64,000 nucleotides of DNA from Niebla homalea (taxonomy: Eukaryota > Ascomycota > Lecanoromycetes > Lecanorales > Ramalinaceae). A program made the position numbers and the translations under genes. The stretch is from contig JAHGAU010000009.1 in NCBI GenBank assembly GCA_019925105.1, forward strand, positions 868,001-932,000, given 5' to 3'. Positions 1-10,676 of the stretch are shown piece after piece. The notes beneath the pieces are model-generated. The model saw only the letters and a program-made list of their open reading frames with translations, was not told where the DNA came from and made no database searches. The stretch's first letter is position 1; each line of letters begins with the position of its first letter.

Positions 1-382
1 TCGCTATCCTGGCCCATAGCTATGTCATAGTCCGAAGTCATGATCCTGTCTCCACGAAGGACCTCGCCCAGATTTAGAGAGACTCTTTTGCCACTGGTAT
101 GACCTGCGTGGATCTTCCCAGAAGGAGGACATACGAAGGGAAGTTCGTAATAGGCATATTGGAGCTGCGTGTTGTCTGAATAGACCTTGTTCACGTAAAG
201 GGGAATGGCCTCATTTTCTACATAACTTCTGATAGACCATCCTAGGACGCAAAATGAGCTTTCGGTCTTAGGTCAAGGTACGCTCGAAAAAGCTCACCAG
301 GTATATAAAAGGCTCCAGTAGATGCTATTGCACACCAGAGGCTAAACAGTCGGGGTAAAGTGCTTGAAAAAGCTGCGCGCAT
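1..382 (-). CDS. TM9 superfamily (EMP70/nonaspanin) protein, 5' part only
   Basis: Two exons are visible: 298-382 (28 codons plus one base) and 1-241, which continues beyond the left edge. The 56-bp intron 242-297 has a GTGAGC donor and a CCTAG acceptor, and splicing joins the Gly codon of the motif FYIPGWSIRSY. The product starts with a signal peptide (about residues 1-24), followed by the luminal domain typical of nonaspanins: PLYVNKVYSDNTQLQYAYYE, LPFVCPP and a LGEVLRGDR segment. In this family the N-terminal luminal domain is followed by nine membrane spans, all outside this window. Family members act in Golgi/endosome membranes in protein sorting and adhesion. The start is the first ATG before the signal peptide, with A at -3. 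The family call is firm; the member (TMN2/EMP70-like or other) is not resolved. Confidence 0.9.
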
Positions 383-1157
383 TCTTCTTTTGGCCTCAAT
401 TCAGAGTTGGTCTTGAAGGACTGTGGTGTGACGCGGCATGGATTCCAGTCTCAAGGTGTGAGTCGCCTCCTTCCTAGCTTTCATACCAAGTCATGGGGAA
501 CCCGGACCAGAGGGAACTCGAGTGTCTGGTGGCGTACTCTGTAGCGATCATCAACCAAGAGTTCCTACACCGAGAAACACAATGGTGTGAAAAAAAGAAG
601 CAGGAGGAGCGATAGCGTCTAGTACCGTAACAATCATCCAGGGAAGGACACAGGACCAGAAGGTTATAATGAATCTTCTCGCACACTTACCCGTTGATCT
701 AATCCGTACAAGCGGCCAATACCGTCTAATACCGTCATATAATTTACGGTACGGTAAATGAACTCACGATATCGGAGAAGTTGCCTATCTAGCTCTGGAC
801 CGAGCTGGCTCAGGAGCTAGAGAGTAACTTACTATTAACCAATGTACAGACGTTGCTCGTCAGGTTTTCCGTATGGCAGACAATGTGTTGAATGAATACC
901 GTTCCTACTATCTCTGTTCATTGTTATCATCTCAGCTCCCAACAACCGCCTTCAATAATCCAATTGTTGTACCTGGATTATCTTTCTCTTTATGCTAATA
1001 CCATTGTTCGTGATAACAAAGCTATCTACTGCATATACCACGAATAAATCATCTGCCGTTTACGGATGATGAAATTCTGCTGGGTAGGTAACCAAGGTAT
1101 CTGCAGGATCGTCGTGCACTCCGTACCGTGAGCCGTTCCTAGTCTTCCTGAGAACCA
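383..1157. other. intergenic region upstream of the TM9 gene
   Basis: No convincing coding region is seen. The stretch must hold the minus-strand promoter of the TM9 gene. Open frames on the minus strand at 474-686 and 1026-1427 have no recognisable domain and lack a plausible exon context. A near-palindromic run rich in ACGGTA lies around 742-760. Confidence 0.4.
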
Positions 1158-1811
1158 ATGGCCCGTCATGGTACTCACGACTGCGATGCGAGCAAGACCC
1201 GGGTGCAGGCTGGTCAGTTCACGACATTTACCAGGTTCGTGCACCCATGCATTGACTCGATTGTTCCATCGGAGGATTTCCACCTCGTGCCAAGGGAACT
1301 CGTGCCCAGTGGAGGTTTGAAATGGAAGTTGGCACCAGCACAGGCTACTGTGCAAGATGAGTCTGGGGTTAGAACAGGGACTGAAGACGTGATCACAAGC
1401 TTGCGAGCAGATCTTGACCATATGCATGGTAAGGTCTCACAGCTAGAGAGCTTCATGAAGGACTTCATTGATGGCTCGCCTGTATCAGAAAGACACTTTG
1501 ACGACAAAGTGGTCTTGGCAGCGCGGTCGGATTCACCAGCATCTCAATTGGTCTCGCTCAACTCTATCACGGTCCAGGATTGCAGTTTCATTGCTGGAAA
1601 AGGCGGTCAGAATGATCAGAATGGGTCTTCGCGCAGCGAACACCTTGCAGACCGACCTTTGAGAAGGCGACGTTCCTTTGGACCATACGAACTCTTTTGG
1701 ATGCAGAACAATCCATATGACGCCACTATAGATAGTCGGGATGCTTCACGCGACGCCTTCAACAAGGATGATAATGACCAAGATCAAGGAATGTCAATAT
1801 CGGCTGTTTAG
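1158..1811 (+). CDS. hypothetical protein, 217 aa, weakly supported
   Basis: An open frame of 217 codons starts at an ATG with a modest context and ends at TAG. I do not recognise it. Residues 77-104 look like a short coiled coil (heptad-like Leu/Val/Met spacing, LRADLDHMHGKVSQLESF). A basic run, LRRRR, lies near residues 168-172, and the last 20 residues are acidic and polar. No signal peptide or membrane span is seen. The coil resembles the dimerisation stretch that follows Zn2Cys6 fingers in fungal transcription factors, but no finger is present here or in the sequence just upstream, so this could be a broken gene, a missed multi-exon gene or chance. Transcript evidence would decide. Confidence 0.35.
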   Translation: MARHGTHDCDASKTRVQAGQFTTFTRFVHPCIDSIVPSEDFHLVPRELVPSGGLKWKLAPAQATVQDESGVRTGTEDVITSLRADLDHMHGKVSQLESFMKDFIDGSPVSERHFDDKVVLAARSDSPASQLVSLNSITVQDCSFIAGKGGQNDQNGSSRSEHLADRPLRRRRSFGPYELFWMQNNPYDATIDSRDASRDAFNKDDNDQDQGMSISAV

Positions 1812-2521
1812 AGAGAGAAACCTTCCCAGCCGTGTCTCCCCTTCATAATGCGCGCATGCATCTTGCTGAGCAAACAAGAAATCCAAGATACCAGGATGCA
1901 AACAAAAAGCCATAGTAAGACTATGCATGCTTGTCATCTTAGAAGTTGGCTTCGGTGTCTCCATGATGGAGCCCTCTTTGCCTCGAGCGTTAAATCACCA
2001 TGGTAGAATTGGCAAAGCCTTAAGCCTACACTCGAGGGCCAATTGCAGGAGGCTCATTCTTCGTTCCGTGTCTGCGCCTGAAGGACGCTCGGCCATATGA
2101 TAAGTATGTAATTGTGGTGGCACCGTAGGGCGGGGTCTGAGCCAATTAAGGCTGTAATTTTGTACGCCAAGCAGCCCTGCGGATGCCGGCTATGTAAATC
2201 GAATAGGCGATCAACATTCGATACTTGTACTCCTCCAACTCCTTCTACCGTACTGAGATAGAAAACAATCCCGCCACTCGGTTGCCAGACTTGCCAACCT
2301 CATCCCTGGGTCTCTCCCCTCCTATCATACAACTCTTTCAGCGCTCTTGCCGAATCTATCACATTGATCGCATACCAGGAAATCTCGTGCGACCTGTCTT
2401 ACGATTTATTCCACAGAATTTGACCGTCACTTCAATCACAAGAGTCTATCCTGAACATCAGCTTCGGTGTGGCCTACTTATCTCTGATGTTCATCGAGAA
2501 GAGTGGTTCCTAATCATCATT
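1812..2521. other. intergenic region, promoter side of the Gly/Ser-rich gene
   Basis: No gene is seen. The plus frame is open from 2225 into the next gene, but the stretch before 2522 reads as unstructured sequence and the signal peptide begins at 2522, so 2225-2521 is treated as leader. Confidence 0.4.
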
Positions 2522-3490
2522 ATGAGACTCTCGCAGGCGGTTGTCGCTTCCCTATTCATCTCGGGCGTTATCTCCGCTTTTGCCACCCGCCCAAAGAGAT
2601 ACAGGGTCGCAGAATCATTACAGCAAAGCGAAGACCAAGATGAGGGGTATAATGAAGCGCCGCAACCGCTTGCTTTTCGCTTCAACGAGGAGCTCCTCAG
2701 CTATCTAGAGAAAAGAAGAGGTGGTGGAGGCTCCGGTGGAGGAGGTGGTAGAAGCAGCGGCAGCTCATCCTCTGGTTCATCATCGTCAGGATCATCTTCC
2801 TCTGGGTCTTCTTCCGCTGGAAGCAGCGGTAGCGGTAGCGGTAGTACCGGCGGTTCACGAAACACCGGCACCGCAAGGTGAGAAGAAACCTTTCATAAAG
2901 CGTTCCACTCCAATACTGATTTAACGCTCAGTTCTTCGTCTCAGGTACCACCTTCTTATGGTGGTGGCAGGTATTATGGCGGCGGCGCGGCCACGCCATA
3001 TCGGGCAGGCGGCCGAAGCCCTCTCGGTGGCATCTTGCCCTTCGCCTTAGTTGGGGGCGCTATCGGCGCTGCAGCAATTTTCCCTGGCCTATGGCTCTAT
3101 GGAGCCTACGAATACAATTACGACCATCGCTACAGTTTCCGGAATCGCACGAATGATACTGCAGATGGCAACACAACCCTTCCCGTCACTTGCCTTTGCC
3201 AAAAGTACTCAGCATGTGGTTGCGATGATAATGGAAATAATACCTTCTTAGATGGGCTTGTGGGTAATGGAAGTTACCAAGGCCTGAACAAAAGCTTGGT
3301 GACTGTGCAAAACGTAAACGGGACGAGAACTCTCGTCCTCAACGGCACGCTCCCAAATGGCACCGACACAAGTTCCGCATCAAGTGCCACAACCACCAGC
3401 GCCGCAGCAGCTGTCGGCAAAAGTGCACTCGAAAGCAGTGGATTCTGCCTCGTTGGCGGCATTGTGTGGTCAATTCTGTGGTTCTTGTAG
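2522..3490 (+). CDS. secreted Gly/Ser-rich protein with C-terminal hydrophobic tail (resembles fungal DUF7732-type proteins)
   Basis: Two exons, 2522-2877 and 2932-3490, give 304 aa. The 54-bp intron 2878-2931 (GTGAGA donor, GCTCAG acceptor) is required to join the frames; using the later CTCAG at 2944 would break the frame. Residues 1-19 form a signal peptide. Dibasic sites KR (25-26) and KRR (64-66) could be Kex2 cleavage points. Residues 67-118 are low-complexity Gly/Ser, then a GGG/YY-rich stretch, a hydrophobic segment starting ILPFALVGGAIGAAAIFPGL, a YxYxYxHRYSF motif, and a Cys cluster CLCQKYSACGCDDN. About nine N-glycosylation sequons lie in the C-terminal half. The C-terminal 16 residues are hydrophobic, fitting GPI attachment or a tail anchor. 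The layout matches a widespread ascomycete family I recall as DUF7732, of unknown function. The start is chosen by the signal peptide. Confidence 0.8.
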
Positions 3491-5830
3491 AAGACAGTAC
3501 GGCCTGGACGTGCTCAAGGCAATCCAAGAAAGTGCAAGAGAATCCCCAGGGAAGGACCTGCAGAAGCAGTACATGTGACGGTGGGAAGCTTCAATAGGTA
3601 TCGTCTTCACTGGCTACTTCTCTCGATGTACTGATCTGGTCCTCTTTGTGTCTGGTGAATATGGATAAGGCGCTATTGTACATAACCACGAATCGAGCCT
3701 TGTATTATCAAACGCGTTTAAGATTATATACGAGGTCACGACGCCGCTGTTGCTGCTTGATCATTTCGAAACTCTGCCAACGCCTTTTGTTTGGCTCATA
3801 CTGCTCTTCTCCCAGTCAGTCTAAAGAAAAACACGGTAACGCAGCATATCAACGCCCTAGGTCTGCTGGAAGTGGACATCTTATGGTGCCAATATCATGC
3901 AGTGGCCTAAATTTTCACACCAGAATCCTGCCGTCGCCGTCCACAGGGAAAGTGTAGGTTTCGTGTAACAGCGACATTCGCTGCATCGGAAAACCGACGA
4001 CGTCCTCGTTGAATGCAGACAGAGCTTCCAATCTTGCACAAGGACTACTATGAAGATGGATTTGGCATTACGCGAGGAGTCTAGATGATTACCAGTAGAC
4101 CACTGTACATCTACTAGCCTGTGGGGCAATTACAATCTCGTATCAAGAAGGGAGGGACTAGGTAGCGAATGTTGGACTTGATAGCTCAAACGTAGGATAG
4201 AGCCTGGGGAGATTCTGGGGAGATTCTGGAGAGATTGTGGGGTCAAGCCAAGGATACGGTGCCGAAGACCCGATACATGGTGATATGTGCCTAGATCAAT
4301 GGTCGCCAACATCCACATCTTAAGTCATCTTCAGGACGACTCCAGCTTTCAGAAGAGCGTCAATGCTTCAGGTTACCGCAGAGACGCGTGGCGTGTTAAG
4401 ACTTGAGGGTCATGCAAAGTGCTCGTAGCGCCGGTGGGATGGAGTTTCAGGAGCTGCCAAGTGACCCAAGTTCGTGCAGCTCCGAATGGCGGATTCGTAT
4501 CTGGGCTGGATGCATCATGCAACGGGCGGAGGTCTGAGCTTCGACATGGTATGTGGTGGAGCTCCCCTAGCGCCAAATAGTAGGAGCTTCTCTACTTTGC
4601 TCAATTACTGCATTGATGCTTCTTCCCTGATCTGGGAACTAAGGAAAGACTCAAGTATTCTGCTCTTCTCCTATTCGGCTATTATTCCACATCTTGTCTC
4701 ATGTGTGTTAAATCCTTGCCAGCAAATTCGTGCTCAATAAATTGATGGAAGCACTGCTCGATACCTGATACGGATAGTCTGGGCTGGATGGAACGCTCTC
4801 AGCCTCTCATGCTTTGCGATCGACATGATCTCTCCATCTACGTTGAACACGCGACTTCGATGAGGAGCTGCCCACCGCACTGAGAGTAAAGATTTCGATA
4901 GTTACTCCTAGGCTTGGAGCAAGCTCGTAATGTTTATTAATGATTGTGCAGACTAAACAAAAGACTTCCTCAAGGCCCGTACCGTTTGCAGCATTTTTTT
5001 GTTGGTTGGACTGGAGAATAAGAAGGAAAATTTCCGAAAGTGTGTTAGCCGCTGCCTAAGGGAGTAACGGCAAGGCAACAGCGGTGAATAATTGTTGCTC
5101 GACCTTGGAAGAAACCAAGACGGACTGGGAAGCCGTGAAGGGATCTTTATCGTCTTGTCCGCACTTATGACTTGTTTTCTTTAAGAAGTCGAGGAATACC
5201 ACAAGCGCGATGAACCCGCATTCCGCATTTCCAGCTGGTTCATGCTTGGTCTCATCTGGATCACCAGTCACCAGGTTTGCAGCTCGTTTCCCCCAGCGAC
5301 CGGTTGTCGGGAGAAATTTTGACACACTACTTGAATGCTTTGGGTTACCACCATGGACCACAACAAGAGATCTGACGAATGACACGAGCTTCAGAACTCA
5401 AATTCCAGCGAATGAGAAGCTTGGACGCAATCTCAGGAAGTGGAGATGGGCAAAATAGATTACGCCATTACACTCAACGCTGTATGCATTCAAACCCATG
5501 TTATTGTTCGGAGGTGGAAATCCTGTACGACTTGGCGGCAAGCCGGTGTCAGGGGCGACTGAAGCTGCGACCTGGTAACCCGCCGAGCAGACCAGCCAAC
5601 CCCAGCCCACTCGCTGCAGGATTCGTGCATCATTTAGTAAAGTGGCAAGGAGACTTCTTATATTAGACCATGCCCGAATTAGCCGAGATCCCCCCATTCC
5701 CTCTGATCTGGGCTGTGTCGCCTGAGCATCTCCCTGGCGACACTAGCTTAGTGTCTGCTAGCCCCACTCAGCCCCTAAAAGCAGCACATCTTACTTTTCA
5801 GCCCCCCGTCCGGCCACGCCTCCTTCTTGC
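3491..5830. other. 2.3-kb stretch with no convincing gene
   Basis: Short open frames occur on both strands (for example 3646-3957, 4474-4740, 5056-5385 and 5210-5458). None shows a domain, signal peptide or splice-supported extension, and several overlap antisense. Base composition is like that of the neighbouring genes, with no RIP signature. A non-coding RNA or a multi-exon gene could be missed here. Confidence 0.4.
4205..4241. repeat. 11-bp tandem repeat, about 3.4 copies
   Basis: The unit TGGGGAGATTC occurs twice exactly, followed by a two-mismatch copy and a partial copy. It lies outside any recognised gene. Confidence 0.85.
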
Positions 5831-6069
5831 CATAGATAAAGTCCTTTCGCCCACTTTCCTTCTCTTTCTTTCATCTCACTCCACATACATCCACAAACAT
5901 CCAAGTTTTTGTCTAGTCGTTCATCTCTTCTACAGTCGCTTCTGATCATCACACGATCATCACATTCGCTCAGTATTCAAATTACAACAACTACATCTAA
6001 TAATCACCACAAACCCTCCTCTTAATACCAACTCTTCACCCCAACAAAACAACAACAGACACTTCAAAA
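5831..6069 (+). promoter_or_regulatory. promoter-proximal region and CT/CA-rich leader of the PIR-like gene
   Basis: A pyrimidine-rich run (about 5850-5880) is followed by a CA-rich, G-poor leader up to the ATG at 6070, which has AAAA before it. Such CT tracts and G-poor leaders are common before strongly expressed filamentous-fungal genes. A possible TATA-like ATAGATAAAG lies at 5832-5841. The transcription start is inferred, not seen. Confidence 0.45.
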
Positions 6070-6513
6070 ATGCAATACTCAAGCATCACTCTCTTCTTGG
6101 CCTTCGCTGCCACCGCCTTCGCCCAAGGTCAACAGGTTGATGGACAGGTCACTGTTGCCTCTGCTGCCACTCAAATCAGCGATGGCCAGATCCAGGTCCC
6201 AACTGCTGTCCCATCAGTAACTCAGATCAGCGACGGACAGGTTCAAGTCCCAACTCAGGCACCAACCACCGCTACTGGTGTTACTCAGATCCACGACGGA
6301 CAAGTTCAAGTCCCAACCACCGCTGCTGGTGTTAAACAGATCCACGACGGACAGATCCAAGCCTCTGGCACCGGTGCACCCGCCCCATCTGCCAACGGCA
6401 CCTTCACCTCCCCAGCCCCCTCAGCCTTCACCGGTGGTGCCTCGTTCGCCAGCTGGAGCAAGGAGGTTGCTGTGGCCGCCGTTGGTGCCGCTGCCGGTTT
6501 CGCCCTCCTGTAA
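6070..6513 (+). CDS. PIR-repeat GPI-anchored cell-wall protein
   Basis: A single exon encodes 147 aa. Residues 1-18 are a signal peptide (cut after AFA). Four copies of the PIR motif Q-I-x-D-G-Q-I/V-Q follow at residues 35-42, 52-59, 73-80 and 90-97, with a degenerate QVDGQV at 22-27; spacers are Pro/Thr/Ala-rich and likely O-glycosylated. In yeast PIR proteins the first Gln of this motif makes an alkali-labile ester bond to beta-1,3-glucan. The C-terminus has a Ser/Ala/Gly stretch and then a hydrophobic end (about 127-147), which fits GPI attachment. Classical yeast PIR proteins lack GPI anchors and have a four-Cys C-terminal domain; this protein has no Cys at all, so it is a hybrid type seen in moulds. 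The start has a good fungal context. Confidence 0.88.
   Translation: MQYSSITLFLAFAATAFAQGQQVDGQVTVASAATQISDGQIQVPTAVPSVTQISDGQVQVPTQAPTTATGVTQIHDGQVQVPTTAAGVKQIHDGQIQASGTGAPAPSANGTFTSPAPSAFTGGASFASWSKEVAVAAVGAAAGFALL
6172..6360 (+). repeat. coding array of four PIR repeats
   Basis: Four 17- to 21-codon units start at 6172, 6223, 6286 and 6337, each opening with codons for Q-I-S/H-D-G-Q. Units 1 and 2 carry Ser at the third place and units 3 and 4 carry His, which suggests stepwise duplication in pairs. Confidence 0.85.
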
Positions 6514-7399
6514 ATTATCTCTTGACACCGCGAGCAGGAAAGATTCAAGTCTCAACACCATATCAATACTACTGGGATGGTCTACAACCTCCCGGGGTTC
6601 CAGGATTTCAAGCTCGAATACATTCATGTGTCTTCGTTCGGTCGTACATCCTGGATGGCATGGGGAACGAGGCAGGAACGCTCTAATTGAGAGGGGAGTG
6701 GCACGGGAGGATTGGCGTTTCACAAAGTATCATGCATTCTTGTAACTAGATAACGTGGCATTTGCAACGGCATTCATCACCAGTACTCAGGCATGCGAAT
6801 GACTCGGGCTATCCAGGCGATCGAGGAAGGGGTTCTAGGATACAATAATAATACATACTTGTCTTCATTCCAGCCATGTCATGTCACCCTGCTTGTGCAT
6901 ATAGTGCAAAGGATTAGGTATGGCCTTAATTAAAGCTGTTGCTTATGAGATTGTCTTGGTTCACCAATCATCATACATGACGCGGCTGAAGGGAACACCC
7001 TGCATAGACAATCTACTCGACTGTTCTTTCCTCGTTGCCATCTCCATCTACAATTTTATACTAACGAAGATGATGACACACTTTCAGTCTTCCGGACTTG
7101 TCTTCCACACTCCCTGAGTAGCTCTCGCAACATCTGAAGTGTTCAGCTCCGATTGCGGCTGTCGGCACCGTGCAAGCTTTGACTCTGGATGCTAGCACAA
7201 TGGTTTCCGTCACCCCACACACTTTGTCAATGCGGGAGTCGCCTCGCGTCATGAATGTCTCATCCTCTTTCCCTCCTCCGCGCGGGGCATTTCAGACGAG
7301 ACTCCATTGTGCACTCTCTTATAATTTCTTGCTATACAACGAGAGACCTGAAGAGAGACGCGGGATATCGAGCGAGGTAGAAAGTGTATTGAACGATAT
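6514..7399. other. intergenic region between the PIR-like and MCH-type genes
   Basis: It holds the 3' side of the PIR-like gene and the promoter of the transporter. Open frames here are antisense or out-of-frame shadows without domains. No RNA gene is recognised. Confidence 0.4.
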
Positions 7400-9238
7400 A
7401 TGAGCGGCCCGCCAAATGGAGAAAGAGTGGCGGATGAAAAGACTCCTACAACTGCTTCTCTTGACGGGGACCCAGCTGTCGATCCGTCACCACCCTCAAG
7501 GTCACAATTGATGGATGAGGGCGTTCCAGAAATCAACCCACCGGGTCCTCCAACAGAATACAAGCAGAAGAGGGTCTTCTCTGCGCCCGATCATGGCCGA
7601 GAGGCTCCAGAATCATTTCCCCCTTCGTCGGCCGCACGCAACTCACGTGGCTACGTATCCGTGGATCATTGTGGGAACACTTATCCTGAGGGTGGTCTCA
7701 GGGCATGGCTGGTGGTTTATGGCTCCTTTTCGGGGATGACAGCTTCTTTTGGGCTAATGAACACCATTGGGACATACCAAGCTTATCTGAGCACACATCA
7801 GCTGGCTCATCTTGATCCAAGTACACTCGGCTGGATCTTTAGTTTCTACACTTTTCTCTCATTCTTTTGCGGCGTGCAAATTGGACCTTTCTTTGATAAC
7901 AAGGGACCGCGAGCGCTCGTGGCGGCAGGGACGCTGTGCCTGGTCATGGGAGTATTCGGGGCTGCAGAAAGCACAGGTCAGTCTACAGGTGGGCCACTGC
8001 TATCGCCGATCATCTCTTGTTCTCCTGATTGGAAGTCGTCCGCTGACAGATGCAATATGACAGAGCTGTGGCACTTCATTTTGTCTTTCTCAATCGCAGG
8101 CGGTTTGGGTACTGCGCTAATCTTCACACCGGCGGTATCCTCCATTGCGCATTTCTTTTTTCGCAAGCGTGCGGCAGCCACTGGGCTTGCCACAACTGGC
8201 GGGAGCGTTGGTGGGATCATCTTCCCACTCATGCTTCAGAAGGTAGGCAATCTCTGCCAGAATTTCCTATATACAATATAACCTTGGATTGCTTGCAACA
8301 GAACATGCTACTCGGTGCCAGTACCAAGTGCTACAGGGTTTCACTAACCTTGAAAATGGAGCTAGCTGTTTCCCCTGGTCGGTTACTCTTGGGCATGCAG
8401 GATCCTTGCATTTGTGTTCCTCTTCCAATTGATCATAGCAAATATCCTCATCCGAACCCGCCTACCCCCGCCAGCACAGGGCACGGGAAGTAACATATGG
8501 CCTGACTGGCGGATATTTAAGAACCTGCCATTCTGCCTCACGACCGCAGGAACGTTTCTCATCGAATGGGCCCTTTTTGTTCCTCTTTCATACATATCAA
8601 GCTACGCGCTCGCTCGGGGCATCGACCCGACATTTTCCTATCAGATACTTGCAGTTCTGAACGCAGGCTCATTCTTTGGGCGCTGGGCGCCAGGTTTTCT
8701 GGCAGACAGCCTAGGCAGATTCAACATGATGATTGTCACGGTGTTCCTGTGTATGGTCTCTGTCTTGGGCCTTTGGTTGACTTGTGCGCTATCTTCAGAC
8801 CTCCTTCCTCAACTGATCATTTTCACCCTGATTTTTGGGTTTGCAAGCGGCTCGAACATTAGTCTCGGTACGGTAATGCTTCCACTCCTATCATCTGAGA
8901 AAACAGCACAGGTGCAAGTCATCCTAAGGTGCCTTCTCGAACCCGTCCGTAAGCACGCACGCAGATATTTGCTGACTCCGGGATCATTATTAGTGCCGGT
9001 TTGTGTTGGCCAACTTTGCGATACGAAAGAATTCGGCAGATGGTATGCTGGGCTTTATACGGTCGTCAGCGTTGGTTGCCTGACTGGGATTCCCATTGCT
9101 GGAAATATTCTTGATCGGGATGACGGAGATTATTTTGGTTTGATCGTGTTTGTGGGGGTTGCGTACGCTGCTGGCTTGTTATGCTTCGTTGTCGCCAGGA
9201 TCAGACAAGTCGGATATGGCCTTTTTCGCAAATTTTGA
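7400..9238 (+). CDS. MFS transporter of the monocarboxylate/riboflavin-type (MCH) family
   Basis: Four exons, 7400-7976, 8064-8242, 8366-8867 and 8994-9238, give 500 aa. Introns are 87, 123 and 126 bp; the last has a CTGAC branch site 18 bases before its AG. After a disordered cytosolic N-terminus (about 1-93), YPEGGLRAW opens TM1, then GWIFSFYTFLSFFCGVQIG and a motif-A-like DNKGPR (166-171). Further landmarks are TAVSS-type TM5, a family-typical FRKRAAATGLATTGGSVGG loop, ANILIRTRLPPP before the central loop, VPVCVGQLCDTKEFGRWY, and a C-terminal GIPIAGNIL. These are hallmarks of fungal MCH/MCT-like proton-coupled carriers, whose yeast relatives include the riboflavin importer Mch5; the true substrate cannot be read here. 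Length is normal, no catalytic or structural motif is missing, and the product should sit in the plasma or vacuolar membrane. The 87- and 126-bp introns are multiples of three without stops. Confidence 0.9.
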
Positions 9239-10676
9239 TGCAGGCACCGCAGGAGGGAATCTGGATGAGAGGAGGGAAAGGAGAGGGGAGAGAAGCACCG
9301 GTCAACAGGGTAATACGTCAGTGTGTGACCTTTGCAGCATCGTGGTGTCTCCAGGCTCCTTTCCAATCAGAGGAGGGATTTTGGAACATGTCGAGACCGC
9401 CGCCATCGCCAATGTGACCGCGTCGATACAGACGGCTTGTTAGACGCGGCAGCATGTTGTTACGCACGCGGCGCAGGCCTGGGCCGCCTGGCAGGAATGG
9501 ATCTCAGAGATATTTCCCCAACTTCATCTATGTATGTCCCGGGGGTCTTATGTAGCATGGAGCAAGGCTGGCTCTGCGAGTCGAAAAAGTGAGTATATCG
9601 GAAGAGACTTGATTTGTTGTCTTATTAATGATGAAGCACCGTTGACTCCGCGATCTAGACTACCTAATAATGAAACCCTTGTTCCGATCAAATAAATAAT
9701 AATTTCGTGCGCGCAAGTCCCGTCGCAACAAAGTGAGCCCGAAAGCCCGCGTGATCGTCCACGTTATGACTGGTCATAATTGTACTGTTCCCACCGGAGG
9801 CCAAGACCACTAATTCCCCGATTGATGTGGGGGCTGCGGTGGCCAAGCGTCTGGGCGCTTGTGCCTGTAACCTCAAGGAGCCTAACGTGTAGCAGAACCC
9901 TGCCCGACTTTCTCGGACACCCCGTACATTATCATTGTTGGGATAGGCCGCATGGGGGATGTGATCATGCGAGCAAGCGATTAATTGAACCAACTTGAAC
10001 TAAGCGATGGTCCTCAAGCCATCACCTTCAAGAACGTTCTTTCACGCGCATGGGACGTTGTTGGCCTCGATATGATCAAGATCTTGGCGTTCCTTTGGCT
10101 TTCCGCACTAACGGCAACAGATCGAGTGGTTGTCACTCGCTAGCTCCTAAGATGCCTCACGCAGGTGAGGAAAATGGAGGGGAAGATACTTAAGCTCGTT
10201 CTTCGCCCATCTAGACAAGACACAAGTTCTATCACCGTTTCTCACCAAATGTTCACATCACAATTTTGAGTGTCTACAATAAGGGATAAGCATCAACCCT
10301 TGGCTTCTCGACTTGCTCCCTTCCCATACACACTCCTCTGTCATTTGCATCCGTGATTTTTACCTCTTTGCGGAGCAAGTCCAACTGACTCCAGAGATCT
10401 ACTTGCAATCCTGAAAACACACCACATGCTCGAAGAAAAGCGCAGATTTCGTTCAGTCTTGCTTTACTCCTGAACTCTTCCGAAACCCAATCGGGCAGAG
10501 TGCGTCTTGCAGTGCCCTACCAATAATATCAAACATCATTTGAAGTAGCCTTACCATAGGGCATCGTTCAAACTTCACGAAGTCCATCTTGTCTTTGGTG
10601 GAAATCTGGAGTCCTAATAGATAACGACAGCAATCAAGGACGAAGAGATTCTCCTTACATCTTTACGTTGGACATC
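9239..10676. other. 1.4-kb spacer between the two MFS genes
   Basis: No gene is recognised. The last 500 bases are CT/CA-rich and probably contain the promoter and a long leader of the downstream transporter. Short frames (9332-9592 and 9688-9993 among them) lack any domain. Confidence 0.4.

Noticed and set aside
2225..2521. N-terminal extension of the Gly/Ser-rich protein
   Set aside because: The signal peptide begins at the ATG at 2522, and the upstream codons show no family-like sequence.
5056..5697. Overlapping plus and minus open frames
   Set aside because: No domain, signal peptide or splice-supported extension on either strand.
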